A stretch of DNA of 64,000 bases from Paenibacillus eucommiae (GCF_017874215.1 NZ_JAGGLB010000008.1:186001-250000), one strand, 5' to 3'. Counted from the stretch's first letter, positions 18,791-28,612 are shown. Notes: generated from the sequence alone by a model not told the origin. Translations and numbers: made by a program.

Positions 18791-19021
18791 TTAAGATACA
18801 ATTTCTACGGTGACCCGCTTTGTTTCTTTCACTGCTGCAGACGTAATGACCGTCCGAAGCGACTTTGCAATTCGACCCTGCTTGCCGATTACCTTGCCGA
18901 CGTCGTCGGGATGCACAGAAAGCCGGTACTCGAACTTATCGTCTTTCTCCGTGACACTCACACGTACCTCATCCGGATGATCAACAAGAGCCTTAGCAAT
19001 AACGGTGATAAGATCCTTCAT
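18791..19021 (-). CDS. khpA: KhpA (YlqC), KH-domain RNA-binding protein
   Basis: This is a 76-residue single KH domain with the RNA-binding GKQG loop in VGKVIGKQGRIAKSLRTVI. KhpA partners with KhpB/Jag in RNA binding and cell-envelope control in other Firmicutes. It lies 28 bp downstream of rpsP, the usual position. Confidence 0.94.
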   Translation of the reverse strand: MKDLITVIAKALVDHPDEVRVSVTEKDDKFEYRLSVHPDDVGKVIGKQGRIAKSLRTVITSAAVKETKRVTVEIVS

Positions 19022-19049
19022 GATGAAACCACCCTCCGAAGATAACAGA

Positions 19050-19322
19050 TTACTTCTGTTGTCTCAGCTCGTGAAACTTAGTCATCAAACCTGCTTTGCT
19101 GAACAGACTGCGAACGGTATCGGAAGGCTGAGCTCCAGATTGAAGCCATTTCAGCGCTTTCTCTTCATCAAGAGTTACTGCTGCAGGGTTAGTAATCGGG
19201 TTATAAGTTCCGATTTCTTCAATAAAACGTCCGTCACGCGGGGAACGGGAATCCGATACAACCACACGATAGAACGGGGCTTTGTGAGCACCGATACGCT
19301 TAAGACGAATACGTACTGCCAT
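19050..19322 (-). CDS. rpsP: Ribosomal protein bS16
   Basis: This is a 90-residue 30S protein starting [24 protein letters not shown], typical of bS16. An AGGAGGTG site lies just upstream. It sits between ffh and khpA as in B. subtilis. Confidence 0.98.
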   Translation of the reverse strand: MAVRIRLKRIGAHKAPFYRVVVSDSRSPRDGRFIEEIGTYNPITNPAAVTLDEEKALKWLQSGAQPSDTVRSLFSKAGLMTKFHELRQQK

Positions 19323-19413
19323 GAAAAATCACCTCCTATTTAGAATAAAAACATATAGCTAAATGCTTTAGGCAAAAATTTGGGTTCAAAAGGCTTGCTT
19401 GCCATGTACCTGA

Positions 19414-20775
19414 TTAAAAAGGGAACTTCATGCCTTTACCCAGCTTCTTCAGGTTGTTTTTGCCGCCTTTATTGCCCATCATGCCTGAGAACTGCTTCAT
19501 CATCTTGCGCATATCCTCGAATTGCTTGATAAAGCGATTGACTTCCTGAATCGAGTTGCCGCTTCCCAGTGCAATTCGCTTGCGGCGGTTTGCATTGAGC
19601 AGCTCCGGCTTCCGCTTTTCTTCGGTGGTCATCGATTTCACGATGGCTTCAACCTTGCCCATCTGCTTGTCGTCAACCTTCATATCCTTCATACCTTTGA
19701 TCTTATTCGCGCCCGGCAGCATCTCTAGAATTTGATCCAGTGGTCCAAGCTTCTTTACCTGCTCCATTTGCTCAAGGAAATCCTCAAAGGTAAATTCGTT
19801 GTTGCGCATCTTGCGTTCCATCTCTTTGGCCTTATCGGCATCAATGCCCGACTGTGCCTTCTCGATCAGGGAAAGCATATCGCCCATGCCGAGAATCCGC
19901 GATGCCATCCGGTCTGGGAAGAAAGGCTCCAGTCCATCCAGCTTTTCACCTGTTGCCGCGAACTTGATCGGACAACCCGTTACCGCTTTTACGGATAAAG
20001 CCGCACCACCGCGCGTATCCCCATCCAGCTTCGTTAGAACAACGCCGGTAAGCTCCAATTGCTTATGAAAGCTTTCCGCAACGTTAACCGCATCTTGCCC
20101 TGTCATACTATCGACGACGAGCAGTATCTCATCCGGCTCAATATCCGCCCTGATGTTCTTCAGCTCGTCCATCAAGCTCTCATCAATGTGAAGACGTCCA
20201 GCCGTATCGATAATGACATAATCGCTGCCATTATCCTTGGCATGCTGCACACCAGCCTTGGCAATTTCCACAGGACTGACTTTATCACCCATCGTGAACA
20301 CAGGCACATTCAACTGTTCGCCAAGCACCTGAAGCTGCTTGATCGCGGCAGGACGGTAAATGTCCGCTGCTACCATCAAAGGACGATGATTCTGCTTTTG
20401 CAGCAGCTTAGCGAGCTTGCCTGAGGTCGTTGTTTTACCGGCTCCTTGCAAGCCAACCATCATAATGATGGTCGGAGGACGATTGGATCTGGCGAGCTTG
20501 CTTTGTGTACCGCCCATTAGTGCAGTCAGTTCTTTGTTCACAATGTCAATGACAACCATGCCCGGGGTAAAGCTCTTCATTACTTCCTGCCCGATAGCCT
20601 GCGTCTTAACCTTTGCAACGAAATCCTTGACTACCTTGAAGTTAACGTCCGCTTCAAGAAGAGCAAGTCGAACCTCACGAAGCGCTTCATTCACATCTTC
20701 TTCCGAAAGCTTCCCTTTGCCTCTCAGCTTACCGAACACATTCTGCAAACGGCTTGCCAATCCTTCAAATGCCAT
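19414..20775 (-). CDS. ffh: Ffh, signal recognition particle GTPase (SRP54)
   Basis: Ffh binds signal sequences of nascent membrane and secreted proteins together with 4.5S RNA. From the ATG at 20773-20775, after GAAGGTG, it has 453 residues. The N and G domains contain GLQGAGKTTTSGKLAK and DTAGRLHIDESLM. The C-terminal M domain is Met-rich (MRKMMKQFSGMMGNKGG). It lies downstream of ylxM, which is often co-regulated with it. Confidence 0.98.
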   Translation of the reverse strand: MAFEGLASRLQNVFGKLRGKGKLSEEDVNEALREVRLALLEADVNFKVVKDFVAKVKTQAIGQEVMKSFTPGMVVIDIVNKELTALMGGTQSKLARSNRPPTIIMMVGLQGAGKTTTSGKLAKLLQKQNHRPLMVAADIYRPAAIKQLQVLGEQLNVPVFTMGDKVSPVEIAKAGVQHAKDNGSDYVIIDTAGRLHIDESLMDELKNIRADIEPDEILLVVDSMTGQDAVNVAESFHKQLELTGVVLTKLDGDTRGGAALSVKAVTGCPIKFAATGEKLDGLEPFFPDRMASRILGMGDMLSLIEKAQSGIDADKAKEMERKMRNNEFTFEDFLEQMEQVKKLGPLDQILEMLPGANKIKGMKDMKVDDKQMGKVEAIVKSMTTEEKRKPELLNANRRKRIALGSGNSIQEVNRFIKQFEDMRKMMKQFSGMMGNKGGKNNLKKLGKGMKFPF

Positions 20776-20821
20776 GAGATTCACCTTCTTTCGTGAGAAC
20801 ACTAAGCCCCTAATTTGTATA

Positions 20822-21172
20822 TTAATCTATACGGATCATTGTATCAAAAATAATATTCATTTGCCTCTTAAGCTCTGGCTCACATGTTTGCAGCAAAGCA
20901 ATAAGCTCCTCATGAAGCTTGGCCCGCTGTTCGTGCTTGCTTAAAAGCTGCAGCTTGCTCTCATAATCCTGAAGTGTCTGCTCAGCCCGTTTAATATGCT
21001 CATAGACAGCCTGCCTGCTAATCTCGAAATTCTCGGCAATTTCGCCGAGCGAATAGTCATCATGCACATACAATTTCAAGAAAGTTCTCTGTTTATCCGT
21101 CAAAAGCGGCTCATAGAAATCCATCAGCAGATTGATCCGGTTGGTTTTCTCCAGCAGCTGATCCTCTTGCAT
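20822..21172 (-). CDS. ylxM: YlxM family DNA-binding protein
   Basis: The 116-residue product has a helix-turn-helix ([23 protein letters not shown]) like sigma factor region 4. Members associate with the SRP operon and may regulate it. I start at the ATG at 21170-21172; the frame extends 14 codons upstream without support. It lies between ftsY and ffh as in B. subtilis. Confidence 0.92.
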   Translation of the reverse strand: MQEDQLLEKTNRINLLMDFYEPLLTDKQRTFLKLYVHDDYSLGEIAENFEISRQAVYEHIKRAEQTLQDYESKLQLLSKHEQRAKLHEELIALLQTCEPELKRQMNIIFDTMIRID

Positions 21173-21302
21173 GACGCCACCCCCGTAAAGGTAAAATGCT
21201 TGACAGCAGCACAACCTTCCTTATCATACTGAATCCCGGGCATGATGTCAAGGCTTTTACCTTGTCAGCTGATACTTTTACCTCACCGGTGTAATTTCCC
21301 GC

Positions 21303-22286
21303 TTATTCTTTGGCGTTTGCCACCCATTTACCGAATAAAGCATGCACAAACTGCTCCGAATCAAAAGCTTGCAGATCATCCATCTGCTCGCCTAATCCCA
21401 CGAACTTCACAGGCAGTTGGAGCTCTTGGCGGATCGCCACAACGATTCCACCCTTTGCTGTCCCATCCAGCTTCGTCAACACGAGCCCTGTTAAGCCAGC
21501 TTTATCACCAAACAGCTTCGCTTGGCTTAACGCATTTTGACCTGTCGTTGCATCAAGCACGAGCAAAGCTTCGTGTGGAGCATCCGGAACCTCGCGCTGA
21601 ATGACACGGTAAATTTTATTCAGTTCTTCCATGAGGTTTGCTTTGTTCTGCAAGCGTCCAGCCGTGTCACAGAGCAGAATATCACTGCCGCGTGTTTTCG
21701 CAGCCTGAAGCGCATCAAACATTACAGCCGCCGGATCCGCTCCAGACTGCTGCTTGATAACATCGACACCAACGCGCTGCCCCCAAGTCTCAAGCTGCTC
21801 AATAGCCCCTGCACGAAAAGTATCACCCGCTGCCATCAGCACCTTTTTGCCTTGCGACTTAAACATATGGGCCATTTTACCAATGGTCGTCGTCTTGCCG
21901 ACACCGTTAACGCCGACAAACAAAATAACTGTCAAGCCTTCTTTGGCCATGTGAAGCCCAGCTCCGGCATCCCCTTTGAGTAAATCGATCAATTTCTCTG
22001 ATAAAATCGGCTGCAGCTCATTAGGCTCCTCGATTTTGCGCTTCTTCACCTCAGCGCGAAGCTCCTCAATCAGCTTCAAAACCGTATTGACACCAACATC
22101 AGCGCCAATCAGAATTTCTTCCAGCTCCTCATAGAAATCCTCATCAATTTTTTTGCGGCGGCTGAACAAATCATCCACGCGATCCACGAAGGCATCTCTT
22201 GTCTTGGCCAGACCTTCCTTAAATTTACTCGTTACCGCCTCTGCTTTGCTGGAAATGCTCTCTTTTAACCTTTTAAAAAAACTCAT
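21303..22286 (-). CDS. ftsY: FtsY, signal recognition particle receptor
   Basis: FtsY is the membrane-associated GTPase that receives SRP-ribosome complexes. The 327-residue product has a short charged N-terminus, then the NG domain with GVNGVGKTTTIGKMAHMF, DTAGRLQNKANLMEEL and TKLDGTAKGGIVV. It is 54 bp downstream of smc. Confidence 0.97.
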   Translation of the reverse strand: MSFFKRLKESISSKAEAVTSKFKEGLAKTRDAFVDRVDDLFSRRKKIDEDFYEELEEILIGADVGVNTVLKLIEELRAEVKKRKIEEPNELQPILSEKLIDLLKGDAGAGLHMAKEGLTVILFVGVNGVGKTTTIGKMAHMFKSQGKKVLMAAGDTFRAGAIEQLETWGQRVGVDVIKQQSGADPAAVMFDALQAAKTRGSDILLCDTAGRLQNKANLMEELNKIYRVIQREVPDAPHEALLVLDATTGQNALSQAKLFGDKAGLTGLVLTKLDGTAKGGIVVAIRQELQLPVKFVGLGEQMDDLQAFDSEQFVHALFGKWVANAKE

Positions 22287-22340
22287 TTTCTTCCTCCTAA
22301 AGTTGCACTTTAAACGATCTTCGTCAGCATAAGCTGACTG

Positions 22341-25300
22341 TTAGGCAGATACAACGGCTTCCTCATCTTCCAGTCTTACGGATACAAGCTTAGACACGCC
22401 GCCTTCCTCCATCGTAACGCCATAGAGCACATCGGCTTCTTCCATTGTGCCTTTACGATGAGTCACGACTATAAACTGGGTGCTCTCCGAAAATTCTCTT
22501 AAATATTCAGCAAAACGGGATACATTGGCTTCATCCAGCGCAGCTTCCACTTCATCCAAAACGCAAAAGGGGACAGGCTTCACACGGATAATCGAGAACA
22601 AAAGAGCAATCGCCGTCAACGCCCGCTCCCCGCCGGATAGCAGCTGGAGATTTTGCAGTTTTTTGCCAGGCGGCTGAGCTACAATTTCGATTCCTGTATC
22701 GAGCAGGTTTTCCGGCTCCGACAAAATCAAATCTGCGCGGCCCCCTCCAAACAGCTTGGAGAATACATGTCCAAAATGGGAGCGAATCGCATCAAAGGTC
22801 GTTTTAAAACGTTTCGACATCTCAATATCCATTTCGCGGATAACCTGATACAGCGTTGTTTTCGCCTCAATCAGATCATTCTTTTGGCCGCTGAGAAATT
22901 CATAACGTTCCGAAACACGCTCAAATTCCTCAACGGCAAGCAGATTGACTACGCCAAGCGAAGCAATTTCCCGCTTGAATTCGCGGACGCGATTTTGCGT
23001 TCCCGGCACATCATCCGGCACTGGATAGCGTTCCTTGGCAAGCTCATAACCGAGATCATATTCCTCAGAAAGCTTTTTCAGCAAATTTTCCAGCTCAACA
23101 TCAAGCCTGGTAACGCGCACCTCGGTTTGATGCAGTTGCTCCTCGACCTGCTTAAGCTGCGTCCGCTGCGTCCGGGTTTCGTTTTCTTCCATATCCAGCT
23201 TATGCTGCCATTCTGCACGTTCAGCGCGTTTATACTCCATTTTCTCGGTACAGTTCTGCTTTTTGAGTTTAAGATCGTTTAGTTGTTCAATTTGCTGTGT
23301 GCTTTCCTGTTCATGAGAGCCCATATGCCGCTCCAGCTGCTGGAGCAGCTCACGATTCCCAGTCAGTTCCACTTCGGTATCGCTAAAATCTTGCTGCAAG
23401 CGGCGCTGCTGATCGAGCAATGACTGCTTCTCTTGGGTAACGGAAGCTACCTTCACTTTAAGATCAGTCAGCTGGGTTTGCAGTTCCTCCTTCTCGGACT
23501 CGCTTGCCTTCCGGAAAATTTCCGCATCCCGAATAGCAAGCTGTAGTGAAGCTTCTTCCTGCTTTTGCAGCTCAAGAGCTTGCTCAGCCTCCTGCTTCTT
23601 TTTCATAAAATCGGCTTTTTCCTGCAGCAAAGAATCCAAATCCTGACTATCCATCATCAGATGCTCTTCCACATTACGGCTTTCTGCTTCCAGCGGATTC
23701 AGCTCGGCACGGAGCTGCTGCTCCTCGATACGCTTCTGCTCCCCTTCTTGGCGAAGCTTCTCAACGTTAAGCATATCTTCAGCAATATCGCGCTTCATTT
23801 GGCTTGCTTTACCCTTAAGTACTTCCAGTTGATCGCTTGATGCTGTAATTTCCAGCTTCAGCTCATCAATTTGCCGCTGGCGGCTAAGTAAACCCACTGC
23901 TTTCTTTTGCAAGCTTCCCCCAGTCATGGATCCACCAGGGTTCACTACATCACCTTCGAGGGTTACAATCCGGTAACGGTACTGCCCCTTGGCAGCAATA
24001 TGATTGGCATTCTCCAAATTATCGGCAATAATCACATTGCCCAGTAGGCTGGAGAAGATCGCTTGGTATTCCGGCGTGAATTCAATCAGGTCGACAGCAA
24101 CGCCAACAAACCCTGAGGTTGATTTCAGTATACTGCGTTCTCCGTCTGCTATCGATCTGCCTTTGATGACATTCATCGGCAGGAAGGTAGCACGTCCAAG
24201 CTGACGTCTCTTCAAGAAAGAGATAGCCTCGCGCCCATCCGCCTCTGTTTCCACGACAACATTCTGTAAAGCGCCACCAAGCGCTGTTTCAATGGCCAGC
24301 TCTATGTCTGCAGGTACTTTCAGCAGCTCTGCAACGGCTCCGCGAATTCCACGCAGATCCGTCCGTTTTTTCGCTTTTAACACTTCTTTTACACCGTGCA
24401 TAAAACCATCATAGTCATCGGCCATCTCAACCATAGTATCGCGGCGAGAAGTGAGCGCATCGATTTTCTGCTCCCACTTACGCAGCATGCCCTGGGCCTC
24501 TTCAAGCAGAGTTTGCTTGCTCTTTAATCCTTGCGTGAGCTGGGTGTAACGGTTCCTGATCGTTTCGATCTGGGTTACGGTTTCATTCAGCTTACTGCTA
24601 AGCTCCTGCTGACGAATTACAATATGTGATTGCTGATCCGCCCACTTTCGTCTCTCCTCAGTAAGCCTTTCAAGCCTCCGGGTTAAGCTTTCTGTTTGCT
24701 GCTCCGAATAACGAATCTCGTTTCGCGACTGAGCCATCCGATTTAAGGTTTCCAATAATTCAGACTTAAGCTCATCCTCCAACGCAGAGTTCGTGCCCCC
24801 ACTCACACCAAGCAGACGCTCCTCCTCCGCAGCCAGCTTAGCTTGATACTCGAACAGCTGAGCGCCGATTTGAATCATTTTTTCCTTTTGTTGAGCAAGC
24901 TCGGCTTCTTTATCTGCTTTACGCTGCTGTTGAACGGCGATCGTTTGGGTCAACTGCTGACGGTTCGCTGCGAAATTCTTTTTCCGCTCCTTCAGAACCT
25001 CGCCAAGCCCCTCACATTTCTCAAATTCCTCACTCAGCACAAGCAAATCGCGCTGCAGCTTCTCCAGCTCTTCTTCCAGCTTCCGGGTTTCCATCCGGTG
25101 TTTCTCCAAATGCGAATCATGCTGATTGACGATAGTCCCCAGCTCTGTCTGCTGCTTCTGCTGTTCATCTAGCTTTTGCTTCGTTTCCGTCCAAGACGCA
25201 TATATTTGATCAATTTGGTGTACATACATGGCAATTTCACTGCTTTTAAGCTCTTCTTTAAGCTCCTTGAAGCGGTTCGCCTTGATAGACTGCTCTTTTA

Positions 25301-25913
25301 AAGGTGCGATTTGATCCTCAAGCTCCGAAACCAGATCATGAATGCGCAGCAAATTCTGCTCCGTATCATTCAGCTTTCTCTCCGTCTCGCGCTTACGTGA
25401 TTTATATTTAACAATCCCGGAGGCCTCTTCGAAAATACCCCGGCGATCTTCGGATTTCGTGCTTAGAATTTCCTCGATTCGGCCTTGTCCAATAATAGAA
25501 TAAGCTTCTTTGCCTATTCCGGTATCCATAAATAATTCGGTAATATCTTTAAGCCTGCAGGCCTGTTTGTTGATTAAGTATTCACTGTCGCCATTACGAT
25601 GTACTCTTCTAGTTACTGTGACTTCACTAAAATCCAGCGGCAGTGTCTGGGAGCTATTATCCAGCGTAAGTGAAACCTCTCCATAGTTTACAGCCTTGCG
25701 TGCATCGCTTCCAGCAAAGATAACATCCTCCATCTTCCCGCCGCGCAGCGATTTAGCGCTTTGTTCACCGAGCACCCAACGGATCCCGTCGGAAATGTTG
25801 CTTTTACCGCTACCGTTCGGACCTACGACTGCGGTTATCCCTCGCACAAATTCAAGCTCCGTCCGGTCTGCGAAGGACTTAAACCCGGATAATTCAATCC
25901 GTTTCAAAAACAT
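22341..25913 (-). CDS. smc: Smc, chromosome condensation ATPase
   Basis: Smc with ScpAB loads at the origin region and organises chromosome arms. The 1190-residue product has Walker A in VGPNGSGKSNISDGIRWVLG at the N-terminus. Two long coiled-coil arms surround the hinge (about residues 510-650, GVAVDLIEFTPEYQAIFSSL). The C-terminal signature LSGGERALTAIALLF and Walker B FCVLDEVEAALDEANV complete the head. In B. subtilis smc directly follows rnc; here two repeat-protein genes and a dispersed repeat intervene. Confidence 0.98.
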   Translation of the reverse strand: MFLKRIELSGFKSFADRTELEFVRGITAVVGPNGSGKSNISDGIRWVLGEQSAKSLRGGKMEDVIFAGSDARKAVNYGEVSLTLDNSSQTLPLDFSEVTVTRRVHRNGDSEYLINKQACRLKDITELFMDTGIGKEAYSIIGQGRIEEILSTKSEDRRGIFEEASGIVKYKSRKRETERKLNDTEQNLLRIHDLVSELEDQIAPLKEQSIKANRFKELKEELKSSEIAMYVHQIDQIYASWTETKQKLDEQQKQQTELGTIVNQHDSHLEKHRMETRKLEEELEKLQRDLLVLSEEFEKCEGLGEVLKERKKNFAANRQQLTQTIAVQQQRKADKEAELAQQKEKMIQIGAQLFEYQAKLAAEEERLLGVSGGTNSALEDELKSELLETLNRMAQSRNEIRYSEQQTESLTRRLERLTEERRKWADQQSHIVIRQQELSSKLNETVTQIETIRNRYTQLTQGLKSKQTLLEEAQGMLRKWEQKIDALTSRRDTMVEMADDYDGFMHGVKEVLKAKKRTDLRGIRGAVAELLKVPADIELAIETALGGALQNVVVETEADGREAISFLKRRQLGRATFLPMNVIKGRSIADGERSILKSTSGFVGVAVDLIEFTPEYQAIFSSLLGNVIIADNLENANHIAAKGQYRYRIVTLEGDVVNPGGSMTGGSLQKKAVGLLSRQRQIDELKLEITASSDQLEVLKGKASQMKRDIAEDMLNVEKLRQEGEQKRIEEQQLRAELNPLEAESRNVEEHLMMDSQDLDSLLQEKADFMKKKQEAEQALELQKQEEASLQLAIRDAEIFRKASESEKEELQTQLTDLKVKVASVTQEKQSLLDQQRRLQQDFSDTEVELTGNRELLQQLERHMGSHEQESTQQIEQLNDLKLKKQNCTEKMEYKRAERAEWQHKLDMEENETRTQRTQLKQVEEQLHQTEVRVTRLDVELENLLKKLSEEYDLGYELAKERYPVPDDVPGTQNRVREFKREIASLGVVNLLAVEEFERVSERYEFLSGQKNDLIEAKTTLYQVIREMDIEMSKRFKTTFDAIRSHFGHVFSKLFGGGRADLILSEPENLLDTGIEIVAQPPGKKLQNLQLLSGGERALTAIALLFSIIRVKPVPFCVLDEVEAALDEANVSRFAEYLREFSESTQFIVVTHRKGTMEEADVLYGVTMEEGGVSKLVSVRLEDEEAVVSA

Positions 25914-26016
25914 ACTCTCACCTCAAAGCCTATTGTACCATAATCCCGCCCAAAAATAGGAGAAAAAATAATCACAAATGCGCCCCTTAAAGTCAGAAGG
26001 TTCTAACTATTCACCA

Positions 26017-26190
26017 TGAGAAAACCGTCTTTCGGCGTCCTTTGATGTGCGTGTTCGTGACGTTGGAGCATGGAGGGAGGGAATGGCTGTGGGCTCCAGC
26101 CGCTGTTAAAGATTTGTTCCCTTGAATGGAATGGATGGGGGCTTCGAACAAATCTTAAAGGCCGGCGCTTCCGCTCTTCCGCCCACACTC
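26017..26190. repeat. Dispersed intergenic element, copy B
   Basis: This is homologous to 11210-11400. The shared core again runs from GGCTGTGGGCTCCAGCCGCT through the GATTTGTTCC...GAACAAATC hairpin. The right end is degenerate (CCCACACTCC in place of CCCACAGCCATTCCC). It lies in the gap upstream of smc. No target-site duplication or transposase is obvious. Confidence 0.72.
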
Positions 26191-26199
26191 CAGACATTC

Positions 26200-26234
26200 A
26201 CAAAAAAGAAGACAGCCTATAGTAGGACTGTCCC
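26200..26234 (-). terminator. Terminator after the 62-residue-repeat protein gene
   Basis: On the minus strand GACAGTCCTA and TAGGCTGTC pair around a short loop and are followed by TTCTTTTTTG. It lies about 40 bp beyond the stop at 26274. Confidence 0.78.
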
Positions 26235-26273
26235 CTTATTAAGATTCAAATGGAGCTTCGTTTCTTTCACATC

Positions 26274-27335
26274 CTACCGATAGCTGCTATTCAATCCCAA
26301 GAATGCAGTAATATCAGTAACTGTATCTAGATCCAGTGACCCGTGCTGCTTACTTCCGCGGTTGTTGTTTTCTGTTTTCACATCAGCGTCAACATCAGCT
26401 TTCAGCCCTAAATCTAAGGAAGAGCTGCTTTCTTCATGATTACGTCCGCTGCGATTGTTGCTCTCCGTTTTCACTTCAGCATCAACGTTAGTGTCTAATT
26501 TCAAGGACTGGGAACTGGTGTTCTTGTCGCTATTATATCCACGTTCATTGTTTCTTTCTACCTTCACATCAGCGTCAACATCAGCTTTCAGCCCTAAATC
26601 TAAGGAAGAGCTGCTTTCTTCATGATTACGTCTGCTTCGATTGTCGCTCTCCGTTTTCGTATCAGCGTTAACGTTAGTTTCTAATTTCAAGGATTGGGAA
26701 CTGGTGTTCTTATCGCTATTATATCCACGATCATTGTTACTTTCTACCTTCACATCAGCGTCAACATCAGCTTTCAGCCCTAAATCTAAGGAAGAGCTGC
26801 TTTCTTCATGATTACGTCCGCTGCGATTGTTGCTCTCCGTTTTCGCTTCAGCTTTAACTTCAGTGCCCAATTCCAGGGCGTGAGAGCTAGTGTTCCCATT
26901 GTTATTTTGATCACTTTCACTATTGCCTTCTGCTTTCACATAAGCATTAACATTAGTGCTCAAACCTAAATCTAGAGAACTGTCGTTTCTAACACTGTCA
27001 AGTCCTGTGTCGCCCTTGCTTTCTGCTTTCAAGCTGACATCTATGCCTGCTCCTAAGTCATCATTATTATTGCTTTGGCTATGGTTACTACTATTCTGAG
27101 CGGCTAGGTCCGCGTGGATGCTAATATCCAGACCCAGGCCAAGCGAGCTTTCGGAATTTTCTCGACTCGAACTGGAATGATTCAATATTCCTCCCAAAGC
27201 ATCAGTAATACCAATATTCGAATTGCCGATATGATCTCTGGCATCCGCTGAACTAACATCCGACACTGCAAACAATCCTACCAACAAACCACCTGAGATT
27301 ACCGACAGCTTCACTAATTTTTTCATGTTTTTCAT
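26274..27335 (-). CDS. Secreted Ser/Asp/Asn-rich protein with 62-residue repeats, function unknown
   Basis: I start at the ATG at 27333-27335, which has AAGGAG 10 nt upstream, giving 353 residues. The first 28 or so form a signal peptide (LVKLSVISGGLLVGLFAV, then a likely cut after SSADA). The mature protein is acidic and low in complexity. A 62-residue unit containing HEESSSSLDLGLKADVDADV is repeated three times, encoded by a 186-bp tandem repeat. Each unit alternates polar S/N/D stretches with beta-prone LDLGLKADVDADVKVE strands. No sorting motif is visible. It lies 141 bp downstream of another secreted repeat protein, with a terminator after it. I do not recognise the family; a coat, matrix or spore-surface component is only a guess. 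Confidence 0.72.
   Translation of the reverse strand: MKNMKKLVKLSVISGGLLVGLFAVSDVSSADARDHIGNSNIGITDALGGILNHSSSSRENSESSLGLGLDISIHADLAAQNSSNHSQSNNNDDLGAGIDVSLKAESKGDTGLDSVRNDSSLDLGLSTNVNAYVKAEGNSESDQNNNGNTSSHALELGTEVKAEAKTESNNRSGRNHEESSSSLDLGLKADVDADVKVESNNDRGYNSDKNTSSQSLKLETNVNADTKTESDNRSRRNHEESSSSLDLGLKADVDADVKVERNNERGYNSDKNTSSQSLKLDTNVDAEVKTESNNRSGRNHEESSSSLDLGLKADVDADVKTENNNRGSKQHGSLDLDTVTDITAFLGLNSSYR
26395..26952 (-). repeat. 186-bp in-frame tandem repeat, three units
   Basis: The phrase TCAGCTTTCAGCCC recurs at 26395, 26581 and 26767, an exact 186-bp period. The first 80 bp of each unit are almost identical and the rest diverges, most in the third unit. Because 186 is divisible by 3, gain or loss of units keeps the reading frame. 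Confidence 0.88.
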
Positions 27336-27476
27336 TTGATATACACTCCTTCTCATTTTAAAATCTAGTTTGAAAAGCTTTCTGTTGAGAGAAGAAGGTA
27401 TGTTTAGGTGGTTGTCCAGGTGGTGCATGCGACCATTGATCCGAGCCGAGAAGATTGAAATCAGCAAAACGAATAC

Positions 27477-28472
27477 CTAGCATTTTAATGAGCTCATACC
27501 GTTATCGGAAATGCCCAACTGAAGCTTGCTACTTCCTCCCGAATCCTGCGACCCTCCATGCTGTTGGCTTGGCAACGGATTGTACAATTGTCCGCTCCAT
27601 TGCATAATTGCTTTGGGAACATAATCAGGAAGCTTCTTGGGTACATGCGGCTCTGACAAATCTGGATTTTTCGTGTTACTTACAATCATTGCCGACTGAT
27701 TAATTGGCTTTTTAATGGATTCAATCGATTCATCTGTCTTTATAACTCCGCTGTACATTTCGTGTACTTCAATAGTTCTTGCTGCATCCGTTTTAGCTTC
27801 AGCTTTTTCCGGTTCAATTCTAATCGGTTTTTCTTGTTTCGGCTGTTCTGCTTTTGATTCTTTCTTTTTCATATCCGGCTTTTCATATTTATCTGGTGCA
27901 AACTCTGGTTTATTTGTCTGGGCGTCCTTGTCATCGACTTCAGGAGGAACTGCGACCACTGGCTTCTCCGCTTCAATTTCAGGGTTAGGATTTGAGATGA
28001 CTGGTGTTTCCAGTTTAATCTCAGGCACCTTTACCTCGACTACGGGTGTTTCCACCTTAATCTCGGGTACTTCGATCTTAACTATAGGTGTTTCCAGTTT
28101 AACCACAGGTACATTCACCGTAATCGCAGGTGTCTCTACTTTAAGCTCTGGAACCTCTATTTGAAGAATGGGTGCTTCGACCTTGACCTCTGGAAGAGAG
28201 ATAGCAGGTGTTTCAACATGAACCATCGGCAAATCAATTTGCACTACCGGGAGCTTCACTTCCTCCAGGGATAGCTTGACATGAAATGATGACGAGTCAA
28301 CTGTTTCCGACTGAGCTTCTGACTGGCTTACCTGAAGAGGCAGCAAATCAATCAGCTTGGCCTCGGCCTTTTGCGGAATACATAGCAGCAGCAATAAGAT
28401 CATAAAGAACATACACACTTCAGCAACATATAAAAGAAATCGGGAATGGCCAGGCCTTTCTCGCCGGTTCAC
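27477..28472 (-). CDS. Secreted or membrane-anchored protein with 14-residue VPxxKVETP repeats, function unknown
   Basis: The start is a GTG (28470-28472) with GGAGGTGA upstream, giving 331 residues. An N-terminal hydrophobic segment (LLYVAEVCMFFMILLLLLCI) is followed by AEA, a possible signal-peptidase site. Residues 65-165 are a 14-residue repeat of pattern VP-x-[VIL]-K-[VL]-ETP-x-[VI]-x-[VI]-x, alternating hydrophobic and charged residues with regular prolines. The pattern resembles the repeats of the eukaryotic AHNAK protein, which I take as convergence. Residues 170-240 are Lys/Glu-rich and probably disordered. The protein ends in Cys. It is the first gene after the rnc terminator. Confidence 0.7.
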   Translation of the reverse strand: MNRRERPGHSRFLLYVAEVCMFFMILLLLLCIPQKAEAKLIDLLPLQVSQSEAQSETVDSSSFHVKLSLEEVKLPVVQIDLPMVHVETPAISLPEVKVEAPILQIEVPELKVETPAITVNVPVVKLETPIVKIEVPEIKVETPVVEVKVPEIKLETPVISNPNPEIEAEKPVVAVPPEVDDKDAQTNKPEFAPDKYEKPDMKKKESKAEQPKQEKPIRIEPEKAEAKTDAARTIEVHEMYSGVIKTDESIESIKKPINQSAMIVSNTKNPDLSEPHVPKKLPDYVPKAIMQWSGQLYNPLPSQQHGGSQDSGGSSKLQLGISDNGMSSLKC

Positions 28473-28584
28473 TGTATCACCTCCCTTCCAGTATCTTCTA
28501 CCCTATTGAACGGGCTTTGAAAAGATATGGATGACTATGAGGTGGTAAAAGGGACTAATTACCTATATTCCTCTCATAAAAAGC

Positions 28585-28612
28585 ACAAAAAAAGAGCAGA
28601 TCGCTCTGCCCT
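28585..28612 (-). terminator. Terminator after rnc
   Basis: On the minus strand GCAGA-GCGA-TCTGC is followed by TCTTTTTTTG. It separates the fatty-acid and rnc operon from the two repeat-protein genes. Confidence 0.8.

Noticed and set aside
26003..26197. A 64-codon minus-strand ORF with a segment shared with the ORF at 11173-11388
   Set aside because: The shared segment lies inside the dispersed nucleotide repeat and no ribosome site supports it, so a repeat explains it better than a protein.
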